In this document: positions 1 to 8,846 of the stretch, piece by piece | How positions within the stretch are numbered: the first letter of the stretch is position 1 | How the letters are laid out: the number at the start of each line of letters is the position of its first letter | Source: Flavipsychrobacter sp. | GTDB lineage: Bacteria > Bacteroidota > Bacteroidia > Chitinophagales > Chitinophagaceae | Length of the DNA stretch: 64,000 nucleotides | Direction: 5' to 3' | Assembly: GCA_031292525.1 (NCBI GenBank) | Contig: JARLGY010000019.1 | Coordinates: 282,232 to 346,231 of the forward strand | Position numbers and translations under genes: made by a program | Notes under the pieces: model-generated | Database searches by the model: none | What the model was told of the DNA's origin: nothing | Seen by the model: only the letters and a program-made list of their open reading frames with translations

Positions 1-239
1 GCAGTAATGGTATGTGCTGTGGTGCCGGTGGTGCCCAAATGTTTAAGGAAGAAGAAGCGGGTACAACACGTGTTAATTTCGAGCGTGCCAACCAGGCTAT
101 GGAAACCGGTGCAAGCATTGTTGCCGTTAATTGCCCGTTCTGCACCACTATGCTTACCGATGGTATAAAGAACAAAGAAAAAGAAGACAGTGTATCGGTA
201 ATGGATATTGCTGAAATGGTTGCCGCATCGCTGGCTTAA
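1..239 (+). CDS. (Fe-S)-binding protein, cysteine-rich CCG domain (C-terminal fragment)
   Basis: This is the 3' end of a gene that starts before the window; the reading frame is open from base 3. The visible part carries the second half of a CCG (cysteine-rich) domain, with the signature CCGAGG followed about 40 residues later by NCPFC. These motifs are typical of the HdrB/GlpC/LutA-type subunits that bind iron-sulfur clusters in electron-transfer complexes, such as lactate utilisation, glycerol-3-phosphate dehydrogenase or heterodisulfide-reductase-like enzymes. Which complex it belongs to cannot be told without the upstream genes. A hairpin terminator follows the stop codon, so this is the last gene of its transcript. 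Confidence 0.8.
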   Translation, partial: SNGMCCGAGGAQMFKEEEAGTTRVNFERANQAMETGASIVAVNCPFCTTMLTDGIKNKEKEDSVSVMDIAEMVAASLA

Positions 240-284
240 ACACAGCTATCACTTGTATCGTTTATCTCTTTTATTATACTTATC

Positions 285-317
285 GGGGCTTGTATCACTA
301 CAGGCCCTATTTTTTAG
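285..317 (+). terminator. Rho-independent terminator after the Fe-S protein gene
   Basis: The arms gggcttgta (286-294) and tacaggccc (299-307) pair with one G-T wobble around a tcac loop. They are followed by tattttttag. The position just after the Fe-S gene fits termination on the plus strand. Confidence 0.6.
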
Positions 318-344
318 TATCTTTTCGAAAGAAAAAATTCGATC

Positions 345-914
345 ATGTACAAATTAAAAATCATTACATCTACAGTACGCGAAGGGCGCAAAGGCCCTGC
401 CGTTGCACGGTGGATAGAAGATATAGCTCGGCAGCACGGCAGTTTTGAGGTGGACTTATTAGATCTGGCTGAAATAAACCTACCTATGATGAATGAACCG
501 CACCACCCCATGCTAAAAAAGTACACATTCGACTACACCAAAAAATGGAGCGCTATGGTTGAACAGGCAGACGCTTTCATTTTTGTTACTGCCGAGTATG
601 ACTATAACTACCCTGCCCCGCTCAGGAATGCAATAGAATATCTTTCGCAAGAATGGGAATACAAGGCGGCAGGCATCATAAGCTATGGCGGCGTTTCAGC
701 CGGCACCCGGGCGGCAAATAGCCTTAAAGGCGACCTGGCAACTATGAAAATGGTCCCCATCCCTGAAATGGTCAACTTCCCTTTCTTCTCGCACAACATC
801 AATGAAGAAAATGTATTCGTAGCTAACGACATCTCACATACAGCGGCCAAAACCATGCTCGACGCAATAGTCCGCTGGACAAAGGGCTTAATAATAATAC
901 GCGAAAACCTGTAA
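345..914 (+). CDS. NADPH-dependent FMN reductase family protein
   Basis: A 189-residue flavodoxin-fold protein. Near the N-terminus, TSTVREGRKGP (residues 8-18) matches the phosphate-binding loop that holds FMN in this family. EYDYNYPAPLRNA (84-96) matches the conserved segment around the flavin ring, and a glycine-rich YGGVSAGT loop follows near residue 114. Family members reduce FMN, quinones, azo dyes or chromate with NAD(P)H in the cytosol; the substrate cannot be told from sequence. It stands alone between a terminator and a gene on the opposite strand, so it is probably monocistronic. Confidence 0.85.
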   Translation: MYKLKIITSTVREGRKGPAVARWIEDIARQHGSFEVDLLDLAEINLPMMNEPHHPMLKKYTFDYTKKWSAMVEQADAFIFVTAEYDYNYPAPLRNAIEYLSQEWEYKAAGIISYGGVSAGTRAANSLKGDLATMKMVPIPEMVNFPFFSHNINEENVFVANDISHTAAKTMLDAIVRWTKGLIIIRENL

Positions 915-984
915 GGGCGGGTTTATCCTCGCCTTATCTCATATTTCAATCAATTAGACATGCGAATGCGTAGTTTTAAAATAA

Positions 985-1605
985 CTAAGCGTACACTACA
1001 TTTTGCAATGTAAACATAAAAGGGATGGACTCTGCACCGGGTCCGCCACCGGTCATCACAATATCAGCGCTTTTGATTCCAAACAAACTTATCTCCGTAT
1101 TTACATTAGATAGAATAGCCGAATTCATCACATCCCCTTCACCTACCTGTGAAACAACACCGATCCATACAGTGGGTTTAAATTCAAATACCGCCTTCTG
1201 TTCTGGGGCTATACTTGTTTTAGTAGCCAGCAAACGACCGTCTTTGTAAATATTAGCATTTACCGCACCCATTTGCAATGCATTTAGTACCTCAACTTCA
1301 GTCAAGCTGGATGATTGCCCGCTAAGTATCAATGTGTCGCCTGATTCGTTTTCCACTACACTAAATCTTTGCCCAAAAGAGGCTGTCAATTGCGTACTAA
1401 AATTACCATAGCTGTCACTTGCAGCAACTGTCATAGTCGAGGGATAAACAAAGGGATGATTCCAACCTTGTCCGCAGTTTTGTATTACCGTCCACGCAAC
1501 AGTAACTTCTTCAAAGTTAACAGCTACATTTTTCTGGAAAATAACGATGTCCGAATTATTTCGGTCATTAGATTGATTGATAAAATTCAAGTGAACATCA
1601 GACAT
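985..1605 (-). CDS. Hypothetical protein, 206 residues, beta-rich
   Basis: I do not recognise a named family. The protein has no signal peptide, membrane segment or lipobox, so it appears cytosolic. It is rich in alternating hydrophobic and polar stretches (for example VAVNFEEVTVAWTV), suggesting a beta-sandwich fold, and has a glycine-rich patch GGGPGAE near residue 186. The gene lies downstream of a second unknown gene on the same strand (1880-2290), separated by 274 bases that hold a strong hairpin. The two are therefore probably transcribed separately but may be functionally related. Confidence 0.6.
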   Translation of the reverse strand: MSDVHLNFINQSNDRNNSDIVIFQKNVAVNFEEVTVAWTVIQNCGQGWNHPFVYPSTMTVAASDSYGNFSTQLTASFGQRFSVVENESGDTLILSGQSSSLTEVEVLNALQMGAVNANIYKDGRLLATKTSIAPEQKAVFEFKPTVWIGVVSQVGEGDVMNSAILSNVNTEISLFGIKSADIVMTGGGPGAESIPFMFTLQNVVYA

Positions 1606-1713
1606 TTTATAAGTTTTATATCAGTTCATTAATTTTTATTACTCTGTTTCATGGCTTTTCAGATTCCGTCATTCTTACAACTTCCTTTACCATATTTTTT
1701 CCACCAGGTGAGT

Positions 1714-1781
1714 CAAAAACAGATGTTGGAATAGAGAAAACACAGCATTATAAAAATGCTATTTCATATCCAACATCTGTT
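1714..1781 (-). terminator. Nested hairpin terminator for the 1880-2290 gene
   Basis: A perfect 13-bp inverted repeat (aacagatgttgga at 1718-1730, tccaacatctgtt at 1769-1781) encloses a second, inner 6-bp hairpin (agcatt/aatgct, 1744-1760). On the minus strand the outer stem ends in a run of five T. The position directly downstream of the 1880-2290 gene fits intrinsic termination; the nested two-stem form is unusual. Confidence 0.6.
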
Positions 1782-1879
1782 GTAATCGGATTAATCAATT
1801 TGACCTTGAGTCCAAACTGGATCCTGATTCAAAATTGTGTTGATAAGTTTTCGGTACACTATCCTTCTTGTCCTTCTTC

Positions 1880-2290
1880 TTATTTACCACAATCCCCTTT
1901 CTTAACAGGAACATTTTCAATATGGTGTACGCCATTTCCATATTCAAAACCACCATTACCTTCCCATGCATTATTGATTGCCATGTGCGCAGTAAAATGC
2001 TCTTGCACTATTACCATACTTGGTGGATAACCTTGGCCATAGGTGCCTTGCAGTGAAACCAACTGGGTAACGGGAGTTATACCTGCACCAAATATTTTAC
2101 CAGTTACCTGTATGGAGATATCTCCATTAGGCGGTGCTATTGCTTGTGTAATATGCACTACTCCTGTAACACTATGAGTGGATGGGGTAACTAACAGATT
2201 GAAATGCATAATAGGTGCTCCTGGCTTTGCATTACCCAATGTACCACATACTTGGTATGTACCGATTATTGGATTTGTTTCTTTTGACAT
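1880..2290 (-). CDS. Hypothetical protein, 136 residues, possibly DUF1842-like
   Basis: A small protein without signal peptide or membrane segment. The order of motifs (a start like IIGTYQVCGTLG, then PGAPIMHFNLLV, then VTGVVHITQA) recalls the DUF1842 family of unknown function; I place it there from memory and with low certainty. The C-terminus ends in KKGDCGK. Its neighbour 985-1605 is also a non-secreted, beta-rich unknown, so the pair may work together. No function can be proposed from the sequence. Confidence 0.55.
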   Translation of the reverse strand: MSKETNPIIGTYQVCGTLGNAKPGAPIMHFNLLVTPSTHSVTGVVHITQAIAPPNGDISIQVTGKIFGAGITPVTQLVSLQGTYGQGYPPSMVIVQEHFTAHMAINNAWEGNGGFEYGNGVHHIENVPVKKGDCGK

Positions 2291-2649
2291 GACGTTATTT
2301 TTTGAAAAATTGGCTCCTACACTGTTTAGGCTTTTCGGATACCGCCTTCGCTTTTGTTGCCTCCGCGCTGACCCGTTTTTTTATGTGATTTTCGGCTTCA
2401 CCTTCAAAAGCTTTTGATAACTCAAAGATGAAACACTAAAAAACCACATAACAGATGATAAATACGCAATCTAAAAAACAGGTATTTATAACTGTTAGCT
2501 ATAAACACGCACGTATTTCTATCTGTTTTACTGCAAAAATCAGGATAGGTAATAGGTTATTTTGCTTTCTATTTTTACCTTTCAAGAATTCTAAAAAATA
2601 AACGTTTAGTAAATACACAAGCATTTAAACTTAAATTTTGACAAAAAAC
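2291..2649. other. Intergenic region, divergent
   Basis: About 360 AT-rich bases between the divergent genes at 2290 and 2650. There is a short palindrome caaaagcttttg near 2405 but no convincing gene or exact TAnnTTTG promoter. Confidence 0.4.
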
Positions 2650-3210
2650 ATGAAAATCACATCCTTAAGCGTTGCGTTATTATCTGCTACTATTGCTATC
2701 TCTGCTTGCTGTAATAAACCAGCTGGTAATGGCCATACCTATTCAGACAGCCTTTCTGCTCAACTTTATCCCGTAGTAGCTGCCCAGGCCGACATCCGCT
2801 TTATGGATACACTTTTTACTGCATTTGTTAGTAAATATGACACCTCAGTCAAATATTACCCTTCCCCCATTAAGGCGTTTACTATAAGCTCCACAGATCT
2901 GTTTATGGCTATGGGTATACAGCAGCCCTATCCCCAGGTTCAATACAATAATATACGTGTGTACCTGGGGTACAGCAAAACGGCGCAGCAGTTTAGATTA
3001 TTTGTAGTTCCTGTAAAGTCTGGTATCAATCCACCTAGTCCTGATTCTACAGCCGGTTCAGACATGTTTATCGATGTTATAAATAATGTTCCTGTCATTA
3101 GTTTAACAGGGCACAATGTCCTCGACCTGAATGCGCCATGCCCTAGTTTCTGCGATTGGCAAAGCAGACTCATGCCAACACAAATGCACAATACAAAGCC
3201 CAATAAATGA
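2650..3210 (+). CDS. Putative lipoprotein in a two-component operon
   Basis: The start is set at the ATG at 2650; an upstream TTG in the same frame is less likely. The N-terminus has a hydrophobic signal sequence ending in ISAC, a lipobox, so the product is predicted to be a lipoprotein anchored by a cysteine near residue 20. The rest is hydrophilic and of unknown family; a short motif DLNAPCPSFCD near the C-terminus holds two cysteines. The stop codon overlaps the next start (ATGA), so translation is coupled to the membrane protein that follows. With the downstream kinase and regulator this suggests an envelope component of a sensing system, but that role is inferred from position only. Confidence 0.75.
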   Translation: MKITSLSVALLSATIAISACCNKPAGNGHTYSDSLSAQLYPVVAAQADIRFMDTLFTAFVSKYDTSVKYYPSPIKAFTISSTDLFMAMGIQQPYPQVQYNNIRVYLGYSKTAQQFRLFVVPVKSGINPPSPDSTAGSDMFIDVINNVPVISLTGHNVLDLNAPCPSFCDWQSRLMPTQMHNTKPNK

Positions 3211-3866
3211 TATCATTAAAGACTATAGTAATTCTATCACATCTCCCTATCTTGGCTACTGTTGTCCTCGCAGCTCTGCGGTACGGCCAACTCAGTAAGC
3301 CGTTACAGGTATTTTCCTGGTTCATTTTTTTGTCGGGAGCTATTCAGTTCACTTCTTTATGGCTATGCCTGGTCAGTATCAATAATATGCCTCTGCTGCA
3401 CATATATGTAGCAACCGGCTTTCCATGCCTTGTATGGTTTTACAAAACGGTATTGGGCAACTTTATTAGCAATAGAATAGTATGGGGTATCGCCATACTA
3501 TTCTTGCTATTCAGCGTTATCAATTCCCTTTTTGTACAAAACATTTTCAGGTTTAATTCCAATGCACTTGCAGTAGAATCCATACTCATTATTATACTCG
3601 CGCTTTTTACATTTATATTCTTCCTCAACGACACCATGATGGAACAAGGGATTCCAAATATAAAAAGCCTCACCTGGATCAACTCGGGCTTATTCATTTA
3701 TTACCTGTCTTGCCTCATGATATTCTATTTTGGCGATACTATTCTCTTTCGGCTTTCCAAAGATCTCAGCCGGCACACATGGGTATATCATTCTTTTTTC
3801 TCAACAGTAATGTACATCTGTTTTTTTGCAGGCTTATGGAAACGGTCAAAGACTCCACGTTTATAG
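3207..3866 (+). CDS. Multi-pass membrane protein, putative sensor module
   Basis: A 219-residue integral membrane protein with about seven hydrophobic spans and no large soluble domain. It ends in a short basic tail (WKRSKTPRL). It overlaps the upstream lipoprotein gene by an ATGA and overlaps the downstream kinase start by about 31 bases, so the genes are tightly coupled. I recognise no named family. Its place directly before a kinase with only one membrane helix suggests that this protein provides the membrane sensing part as a separate polypeptide; this is inference. Confidence 0.75.
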   Translation: MISLKTIVILSHLPILATVVLAALRYGQLSKPLQVFSWFIFLSGAIQFTSLWLCLVSINNMPLLHIYVATGFPCLVWFYKTVLGNFISNRIVWGIAILFLLFSVINSLFVQNIFRFNSNALAVESILIIILALFTFIFFLNDTMMEQGIPNIKSLTWINSGLFIYYLSCLMIFYFGDTILFRLSKDLSRHTWVYHSFFSTVMYICFFAGLWKRSKTPRL

Positions 3867-4675
3867 ACGCATTGTTACCTCTTGTTATCGTTATCTTCAT
3901 TATAGCTGTAGGGGTAGTGCTATTGTATCAGCATTTTCAAAAAAACCTGTTCATACAAAAGTTAAATCAGGAAACCATTAAAAATATTCATCAGGCCGAC
4001 CTGCTGCGATCAAGCATTGAAGCACAGGAAGAAGAGCAAAAACGGATAGCACACAATCTGCACGATGAGTTGGGCGCTGTTCTTTCTATTATGCGTATGA
4101 ATATCATAATGCTGGAGCAACAGGAGCAAGAAATGCCTACCCCACTTCTTACAGGGCTGCAAAATGTTCGACGACTATGCGAATCTGCACTTGACAGCAC
4201 CCGCAATATAAGTCATAGGCTCATGCCGCCTCAGCTTGAAGCGTTTGGTTTAATAAAAACACTTGAATCTGTGATCGGGCAAATAAATAATGTAAATGGC
4301 CTCTGCATTTATTTGGACGTACCTTTGAATCTGCCTTTGTTTTCCCGCTCCATAAATCTAGGGTTATACCGTATAATTATGGAACTCATTAACAATACTA
4401 TCAAACATTCAGGTGCAGCAAAGGCAACAATAGATATACGCATCGCAGATCAGCTGATCATTTGTCACTATTCAGATAATGGCATAGGATTCAGTGACGA
4501 TCACATAAACAAGGGCCTTGGGCATAAAAGCATAGACGGACGGGTAAATGCGCTTAACGGCACACTTGATATCAGAACCTTATCTGGCGTTGGTTTTCAT
4601 GCCATTATTCAAATCCCGATACAGACATTGATATTTGACGGAGTAGAAACAATTTGCGAATACACTTTTCAATAA
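3836..4675 (+). CDS. Sensor histidine kinase, NarX/DesK (HisKA_3) type
   Basis: The start is set at ATG 3836, which gives METVKDS and 279 residues; a longer reading frame begins inside the upstream gene but has no membrane logic. One transmembrane helix (about 11-31) is followed by a coiled linker and the HisKA_3 box RIAHNLHDELG with the likely phospho-acceptor H76. A HATPase domain follows, with the N-box ELINNTIKH, the G1 box DNGIGF and a GLGHKSI segment. Kinases of this class phosphorylate LuxR-type regulators, and the next gene is exactly that. The overlap with the membrane protein upstream suggests coupled synthesis. Confidence 0.9.
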   Translation: METVKDSTFIDALLPLVIVIFIIAVGVVLLYQHFQKNLFIQKLNQETIKNIHQADLLRSSIEAQEEEQKRIAHNLHDELGAVLSIMRMNIIMLEQQEQEMPTPLLTGLQNVRRLCESALDSTRNISHRLMPPQLEAFGLIKTLESVIGQINNVNGLCIYLDVPLNLPLFSRSINLGLYRIIMELINNTIKHSGAAKATIDIRIADQLIICHYSDNGIGFSDDHINKGLGHKSIDGRVNALNGTLDIRTLSGVGFHAIIQIPIQTLIFDGVETICEYTFQ

Positions 4676-4713
4676 AGCTTGAATTTCACTTTCACACTAA
4701 AACAGGACAACAT

Positions 4714-5385
4714 ATGAACGATACAATACACGTTGGTCTGGTTGAAGATCAACTTCTTTTCAGAGAGGGAATGAAGGCTATACTCAATAATTGGGCCGAC
4801 ACCATGGTGGTATTTGAATCAGCTGATGGTTATTCTGTAATAGACAAACTAGCGGAAAGCGTGATTATCCCGCACGTAATGCTGGTCGATTTATCGCTTC
4901 CACCATACCAACAAAAAGACTTTAGCGGTCTGGATGTTACACGATGTCTGATACATACATACCCCGAAATGAAAATATTGATTCTATCCGTGCATCACGA
5001 TGACAATTTCATCAACCAATTGATAGAAAATGGTGCACATGGATACCTTGTAAAAGACTCTGACCCTAGAGAAGTTCACGAGGCTGTTGTTAGTGTGCAC
5101 AACAAAGGTTCGTATATTAATGAGCGTTCGCTCAAAGCCATACAGCGAAATATGGGTGTGAAAACAAAACCCAGAAAAATGGCAGTGCAAATTACTAAAC
5201 GAGAAGAGGAGATTTTGCAACTTGTTTGTCAGCAACATACTGCTGAAGAGATTGCAGAAAAATTATTCATTAGCGTAAAGACAGTTAATGGTCATCGTAA
5301 CAATTTATTGCAAAAAACAGGCTCCCGTAATGTTACAGGTTTGGTACTGTATGCTATAAAAAACAGTATAATAACGTTGATGTAA
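4714..5385 (+). CDS. LuxR/NarL-type response regulator
   Basis: The ATG at 4714 is chosen because the receiver domain begins right there; an AGGA lies a few bases upstream. The receiver domain has the acidic pair E11-D12, the phospho-acceptor D59 in VMLVDLSLP and the conserved K114 in GYLVKD. The C-terminal part has a GerE/LuxR helix-turn-helix (LTKREEEILQL-like start, then EIAEKLFISVKTVNGHRNN). It is the partner of the upstream HisKA_3 kinase and the last gene of the operon. Targets are unknown. Confidence 0.92.
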   Translation: MNDTIHVGLVEDQLLFREGMKAILNNWADTMVVFESADGYSVIDKLAESVIIPHVMLVDLSLPPYQQKDFSGLDVTRCLIHTYPEMKILILSVHHDDNFINQLIENGAHGYLVKDSDPREVHEAVVSVHNKGSYINERSLKAIQRNMGVKTKPRKMAVQITKREEEILQLVCQQHTAEEIAEKLFISVKTVNGHRNNLLQKTGSRNVTGLVLYAIKNSIITLM

Positions 5386-5408
5386 TTATCTTGATTGCTA
5401 CCTGCACG

Positions 5409-5912
5409 TTAATTAGACGTCTGGAATGGAGGCTTACCCATAGCCTCATCCCGTTGCTTTATTCTTTTCTTTTCATGGTAGTTCTGTTTGGCCTCATCAA
5501 TAGAATGGGTAGAAAACACATCCTTATTCTCTTTCGACAAGCACGACAACTCCGTATAAAATTTTTTCAGTACGGCTAACTCTTCTTCGGTCAGGTCTTC
5601 AATATTTACAAGTCTGTTACTGGCTGCACTGTTCGATGCTATAAGTTCATTCATCTTCAGGTGCAGTGCTACAGTATCTTTATTTTGCGACTGCTGTATT
5701 AAAAAAACCATCAGGAAGGTGATAACGGTAGTACCCGTGTTAATTACAAGTTGCCAGGTATCAGAATAATGAAACAACGGGCCTGTTACCGCCCATACAA
5801 GCACCACCGCACATGCGGTAACAAAAGCCCAAGAGCTGCCTGCCACCTTCGTGATCTTGGCCGAAAAATTACTGAACACTCTTGATGACTTTGAAATATT
5901 ATCGGTCGCCAT
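5409..5912 (-). CDS. Low-affinity iron permease family protein
   Basis: A 167-residue protein with two transmembrane helices near residues 28-47 and 54-72. The second is followed by the family hallmark LIQQSQNKDTVALHLKMNELI. The C-terminal half is soluble and charged. This matches the iron permease family (PF04120), small inner-membrane proteins named after fungal low-affinity iron transport; transport activity in bacteria is not well established. It converges on the response regulator gene with only 23 bases between stops. Confidence 0.85.
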   Translation of the reverse strand: MATDNISKSSRVFSNFSAKITKVAGSSWAFVTACAVVLVWAVTGPLFHYSDTWQLVINTGTTVITFLMVFLIQQSQNKDTVALHLKMNELIASNSAASNRLVNIEDLTEEELAVLKKFYTELSCLSKENKDVFSTHSIDEAKQNYHEKKRIKQRDEAMGKPPFQTSN

Positions 5913-6060
5913 TGCCAGGTATATTTAACATTAAAAATATGATCTAGCCATATTGTTTAAATTCCATGCCACAAACATCCTAAAAATCAAAACAGTTACC
6001 TTTCTTCATTTTCGCACGCCCTCTGTTCATAAACAAAATGCAATTCAGTAATTTTAACCA

Positions 6061-7197
6061 ATGTTATTTTCAAATATTGTAGGCGAGCAAGGGGCAAAGA
6101 ATGGTCTGTTGAATATGTGGCACAATGGCAATATGCCTCACGCACTGCTTATAGCCGGCAGCGAGGGCACTGGTGGCCTCCCGTTGGCATTAGCACTTGC
6201 TCAATACATTTTCTGTACAAACAAGTCTGCTACCGACGCTTGCGGCCATTGCGCTTCTTGCAATAAAACAGCAAAACTGGAGCATGCCGACCTGCATATG
6301 AGCTTCCCCACTATACCCCCTAAGCCTGGCACAAAGGCAATGAGCAGGTACTTTATCAAAGACTTCAGGGAGTTTATTATTCAGGCACCATACGGCACTA
6401 CTTACGATTGGCTCCAGTTTATTAATGCAGAAAACAAACAAGGCAACATCACGGCCGAAGAGTGTCGGGAAATAATAGATACACTCAACCTCAAGTCATA
6501 CGAAGGAGATAAAAAAATACAGATCATCTGGCGGCCTGAGTACCTGGGCAAAGAGGGTAACATCCTGCTGAAGCTGATAGAAGAACCACCTGCCGATACG
6601 ATCATCATTTTAGTTGCAGAGAACCTTGAAGATATCCTGGCCACCATATTGTCCCGTACGCAGCTCATCAGGTTGTCGCCGGTAAGTCCTGCTGACATTT
6701 CCTATGCGCTCGAAAGCAAGGGCCTGGCAGATGCACGCCGCGCAGCCCAGGTAGCACACCTGGCAAACGGCAGCTTCACTGAAGCGCTGCGTATTGTAAA
6801 ACATGCTGATAACGATCTGTTTCCTGACGTTAAGAACTGGTTCAACTCTATATTCACAAATAATGGAGTATCCATTGCAAAGTTTGCAGAAGATGGATCA
6901 AAAACCGGTCGCGAACAGTTGAAAAATATGTTGCAATATGTAGTGCAGCTATTAGAGCAAACCATGCGAGTTCGCTACATGCCTGCCGTAGAGCCAACAC
7001 TAGCTGATGAAGAAGCGCGTTTTGTAAAACGCCTTGCTGGGATGAATATTTCTTTCGAAGCCTTGGGCAAAATGGTGGAAGCTATCACTGATACTATATT
7101 TTATATAGAACGCAATGCTCACTCCAAAACCCAGCTGCATACACTGTCTGTTCGCTTGCAGTATATTATTCAAAACAAGCCGTTACCAGTACTGTAA
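6061..7197 (+). CDS. holB: DNA polymerase III delta-prime-like clamp loader subunit
   Basis: A 378-residue AAA+ protein. The N-terminus (IVGEQGAKNGLL, then MPHALLIAGSEGTGG) matches the clamp-loader delta-prime subunit, with a degenerate Walker A in which the lysine is lost, as expected for the non-hydrolysing subunit. A zinc-binding CGHCASC follows near residue 61, and LLKLIEEPP with SRTQLI (sensor region) is typical of the gamma/delta-prime family. It would act in the replisome to load the sliding clamp. It is transcribed alone and ends at a strong bidirectional hairpin. Confidence 0.85.
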   Translation: MLFSNIVGEQGAKNGLLNMWHNGNMPHALLIAGSEGTGGLPLALALAQYIFCTNKSATDACGHCASCNKTAKLEHADLHMSFPTIPPKPGTKAMSRYFIKDFREFIIQAPYGTTYDWLQFINAENKQGNITAEECREIIDTLNLKSYEGDKKIQIIWRPEYLGKEGNILLKLIEEPPADTIIILVAENLEDILATILSRTQLIRLSPVSPADISYALESKGLADARRAAQVAHLANGSFTEALRIVKHADNDLFPDVKNWFNSIFTNNGVSIAKFAEDGSKTGREQLKNMLQYVVQLLEQTMRVRYMPAVEPTLADEEARFVKRLAGMNISFEALGKMVEAITDTIFYIERNAHSKTQLHTLSVRLQYIIQNKPLPVL

Positions 7198-7315
7198 CTT
7201 GCTTGTTATATTTTTCTTTTTATTGTAGCTATCCATTCCTAATCCTAACTTTAGGCAGATATAAAATCTGTTTGTCAAAGCGGCATTACAAACTAAGAAA
7301 ACAAAAGGTCCATAA

Positions 7316-7347
7316 AATATAATGCACCAACCATGGTGCATTATATT
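7316..7347. terminator. Bidirectional hairpin between convergent genes
   Basis: A perfect 14-bp inverted repeat (aatataatgcacca at 7316-7329, tggtgcattatatt at 7334-7347) with a four-base loop. It lies between the converging holB-like and surA-like genes, where it can stop transcription from both sides. There is no long T-run. Confidence 0.6.
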
Positions 7348-7372
7348 ATCTGTTATTGAGCAGCTATTGTTA

Positions 7373-8758
7373 TCACTTCCCGGTATCCGTCTTCCATTGC
7401 TGAAGCACAGAGCAGGTTTGGTAATCAGGGTCTATCCTCAAATAGTACGTAGGCAACTTGGTTATTACCCACTGCTGCATTTTTTGTGCTTTTTTCTGTT
7501 GCAGTGCTACATCCTGTATTTTGCTGTAGTCATCTTTAAGGTTAGCCTTGTGCGGCGCTGTACGGCTGCGTAGGTATATAATGCGGCAGCTCTTTTCGTG
7601 TGCTTCGTTGTAGAATATCTGGGGCTGTGAATATTGGCCAGGTTGCAGGCTATCAATAGAAAGCACCATAGTTGGGTCAAGCTTATTGATCTCTAGCAGC
7701 GTATTACCTGTCTGTGGGTCTGCTATCATCCCTCCCGTGCGTTTCGATGCCTCATCTGTAGCAAATTTACCCACAGCAAGCGGGAACGAAATAGTACCAG
7801 ATACAAGCTGCGACCTTACACTATCTAGCTTCGCCAGCGTAGCTTTAAAATCACCCGATGTTACTTCACCGCGTATCAGTATATGGCGGAGATCAGCCTC
7901 ATCACCTTTACGTTGTATCATTTGTATAATATGATAACCAAATTTCGTCTTTATGATAGGTGATATTTCACCGTTCTGCAATTTAAACGCCGCAGTAAGG
8001 AATTCAGGTGCAAATGCCCCCGTACGACTTACATCATCGTAACGGCCACCATTATCGCGGCTACCGGGATCGTTGCTGTAAATACCAGCCAGCGTTTCAA
8101 AACTCTTACCACCGTTTACTATCTGGTTGCGTATGTCTTCTATTTTAGTATGGGCATATGCATCAAGTTCAGCGCTCACGGGCGGGTCTATAACTATTTG
8201 CCCTACTTCCACTGCTGCAGGGTAAAAAGGAAGACTATCTTTAGGTATCTTATTATAAAAAGCTTCTACTTCAAACGGCGTTATCTTTACATGCTGCATG
8301 ATCTCTCCCTGCATTTTTTCAGATACCATATCCTCGCGTATAATTTCCCTGTTGTCCTCTTTTAACTGGTACAATGTCTTGCCCGATGCCTGTTCCAGTT
8401 TTTCTTTCGATCCGTAAAGTTGTATAAAGTACCTAAGGCGGTTATTCAATTGTCCTTCCACTTCTTCGTCACTTACCAGTACGCTATCCCTTTCGGCTTG
8501 CTCCATCAGCATCTTTTTCAGTATCATCTGCTGTAGTAACACACATTTTACAGTATCGCTATATTGGGCAGGCTCCTGCTGCTTTATTTGGGCGGCTTGT
8601 ATGTCAAGGTCCGATTGCAGTATGATGCGGTTGCGGCCAACAATAGCCACTATCTTGTCGGCACTTACCTGTGCATGTACGGTAGCATTGCCAGCTAAAA
8701 ACACCAGCATTACTGTCATTATATACAGGCACTTATATGAAATGGATCTAAACTTCAT
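7373..8758 (-). CDS. SurA-like periplasmic peptidylprolyl isomerase / chaperone
   Basis: The start is placed at ATG 8758, which gives the signal peptide MKFRSISYKCLYIM... ending in VHAQ; the longer frame would put extra residues before it. The N-terminal chaperone region (VGRNRIILQSDL, typical of SurA) is followed by two parvulin domains at roughly residues 180-280 and 285-390 (QIVIDPP, GGRYDDVSRTGAFAPEF, FGYHIIQM, LRHILI, then a second TGG). SurA proteins escort outer membrane proteins through the periplasm. The gene is the last of a minus-strand group with the TPR and topoisomerase genes; gaps of 88 and 34 bases allow an operon, although a promoter-like motif lies just upstream. Confidence 0.88.
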   Translation of the reverse strand: MKFRSISYKCLYIMTVMLVFLAGNATVHAQVSADKIVAIVGRNRIILQSDLDIQAAQIKQQEPAQYSDTVKCVLLQQMILKKMLMEQAERDSVLVSDEEVEGQLNNRLRYFIQLYGSKEKLEQASGKTLYQLKEDNREIIREDMVSEKMQGEIMQHVKITPFEVEAFYNKIPKDSLPFYPAAVEVGQIVIDPPVSAELDAYAHTKIEDIRNQIVNGGKSFETLAGIYSNDPGSRDNGGRYDDVSRTGAFAPEFLTAAFKLQNGEISPIIKTKFGYHIIQMIQRKGDEADLRHILIRGEVTSGDFKATLAKLDSVRSQLVSGTISFPLAVGKFATDEASKRTGGMIADPQTGNTLLEINKLDPTMVLSIDSLQPGQYSQPQIFYNEAHEKSCRIIYLRSRTAPHKANLKDDYSKIQDVALQQKKAQKMQQWVITKLPTYYLRIDPDYQTCSVLQQWKTDTGK

Positions 8759-8794
8759 GATATAAAAAACTACAAATATTTTGGGATATTGGGG

Positions 8795-8802
8795 CAAAAG
8801 TA
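8795..8802 (-). promoter_or_regulatory. Candidate -7 promoter element of the surA-like gene
   Basis: Reads TACTTTTG on the minus strand, an exact TAnnTTTG match to the Bacteroidota -7 element, 36 bases before the chosen start. No clear -33 element is visible. Confidence 0.4.
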
Positions 8803-8846
8803 CTGTTTTTAAGCGCTAAGCACGTATGCACCAATTATTTTAACGT

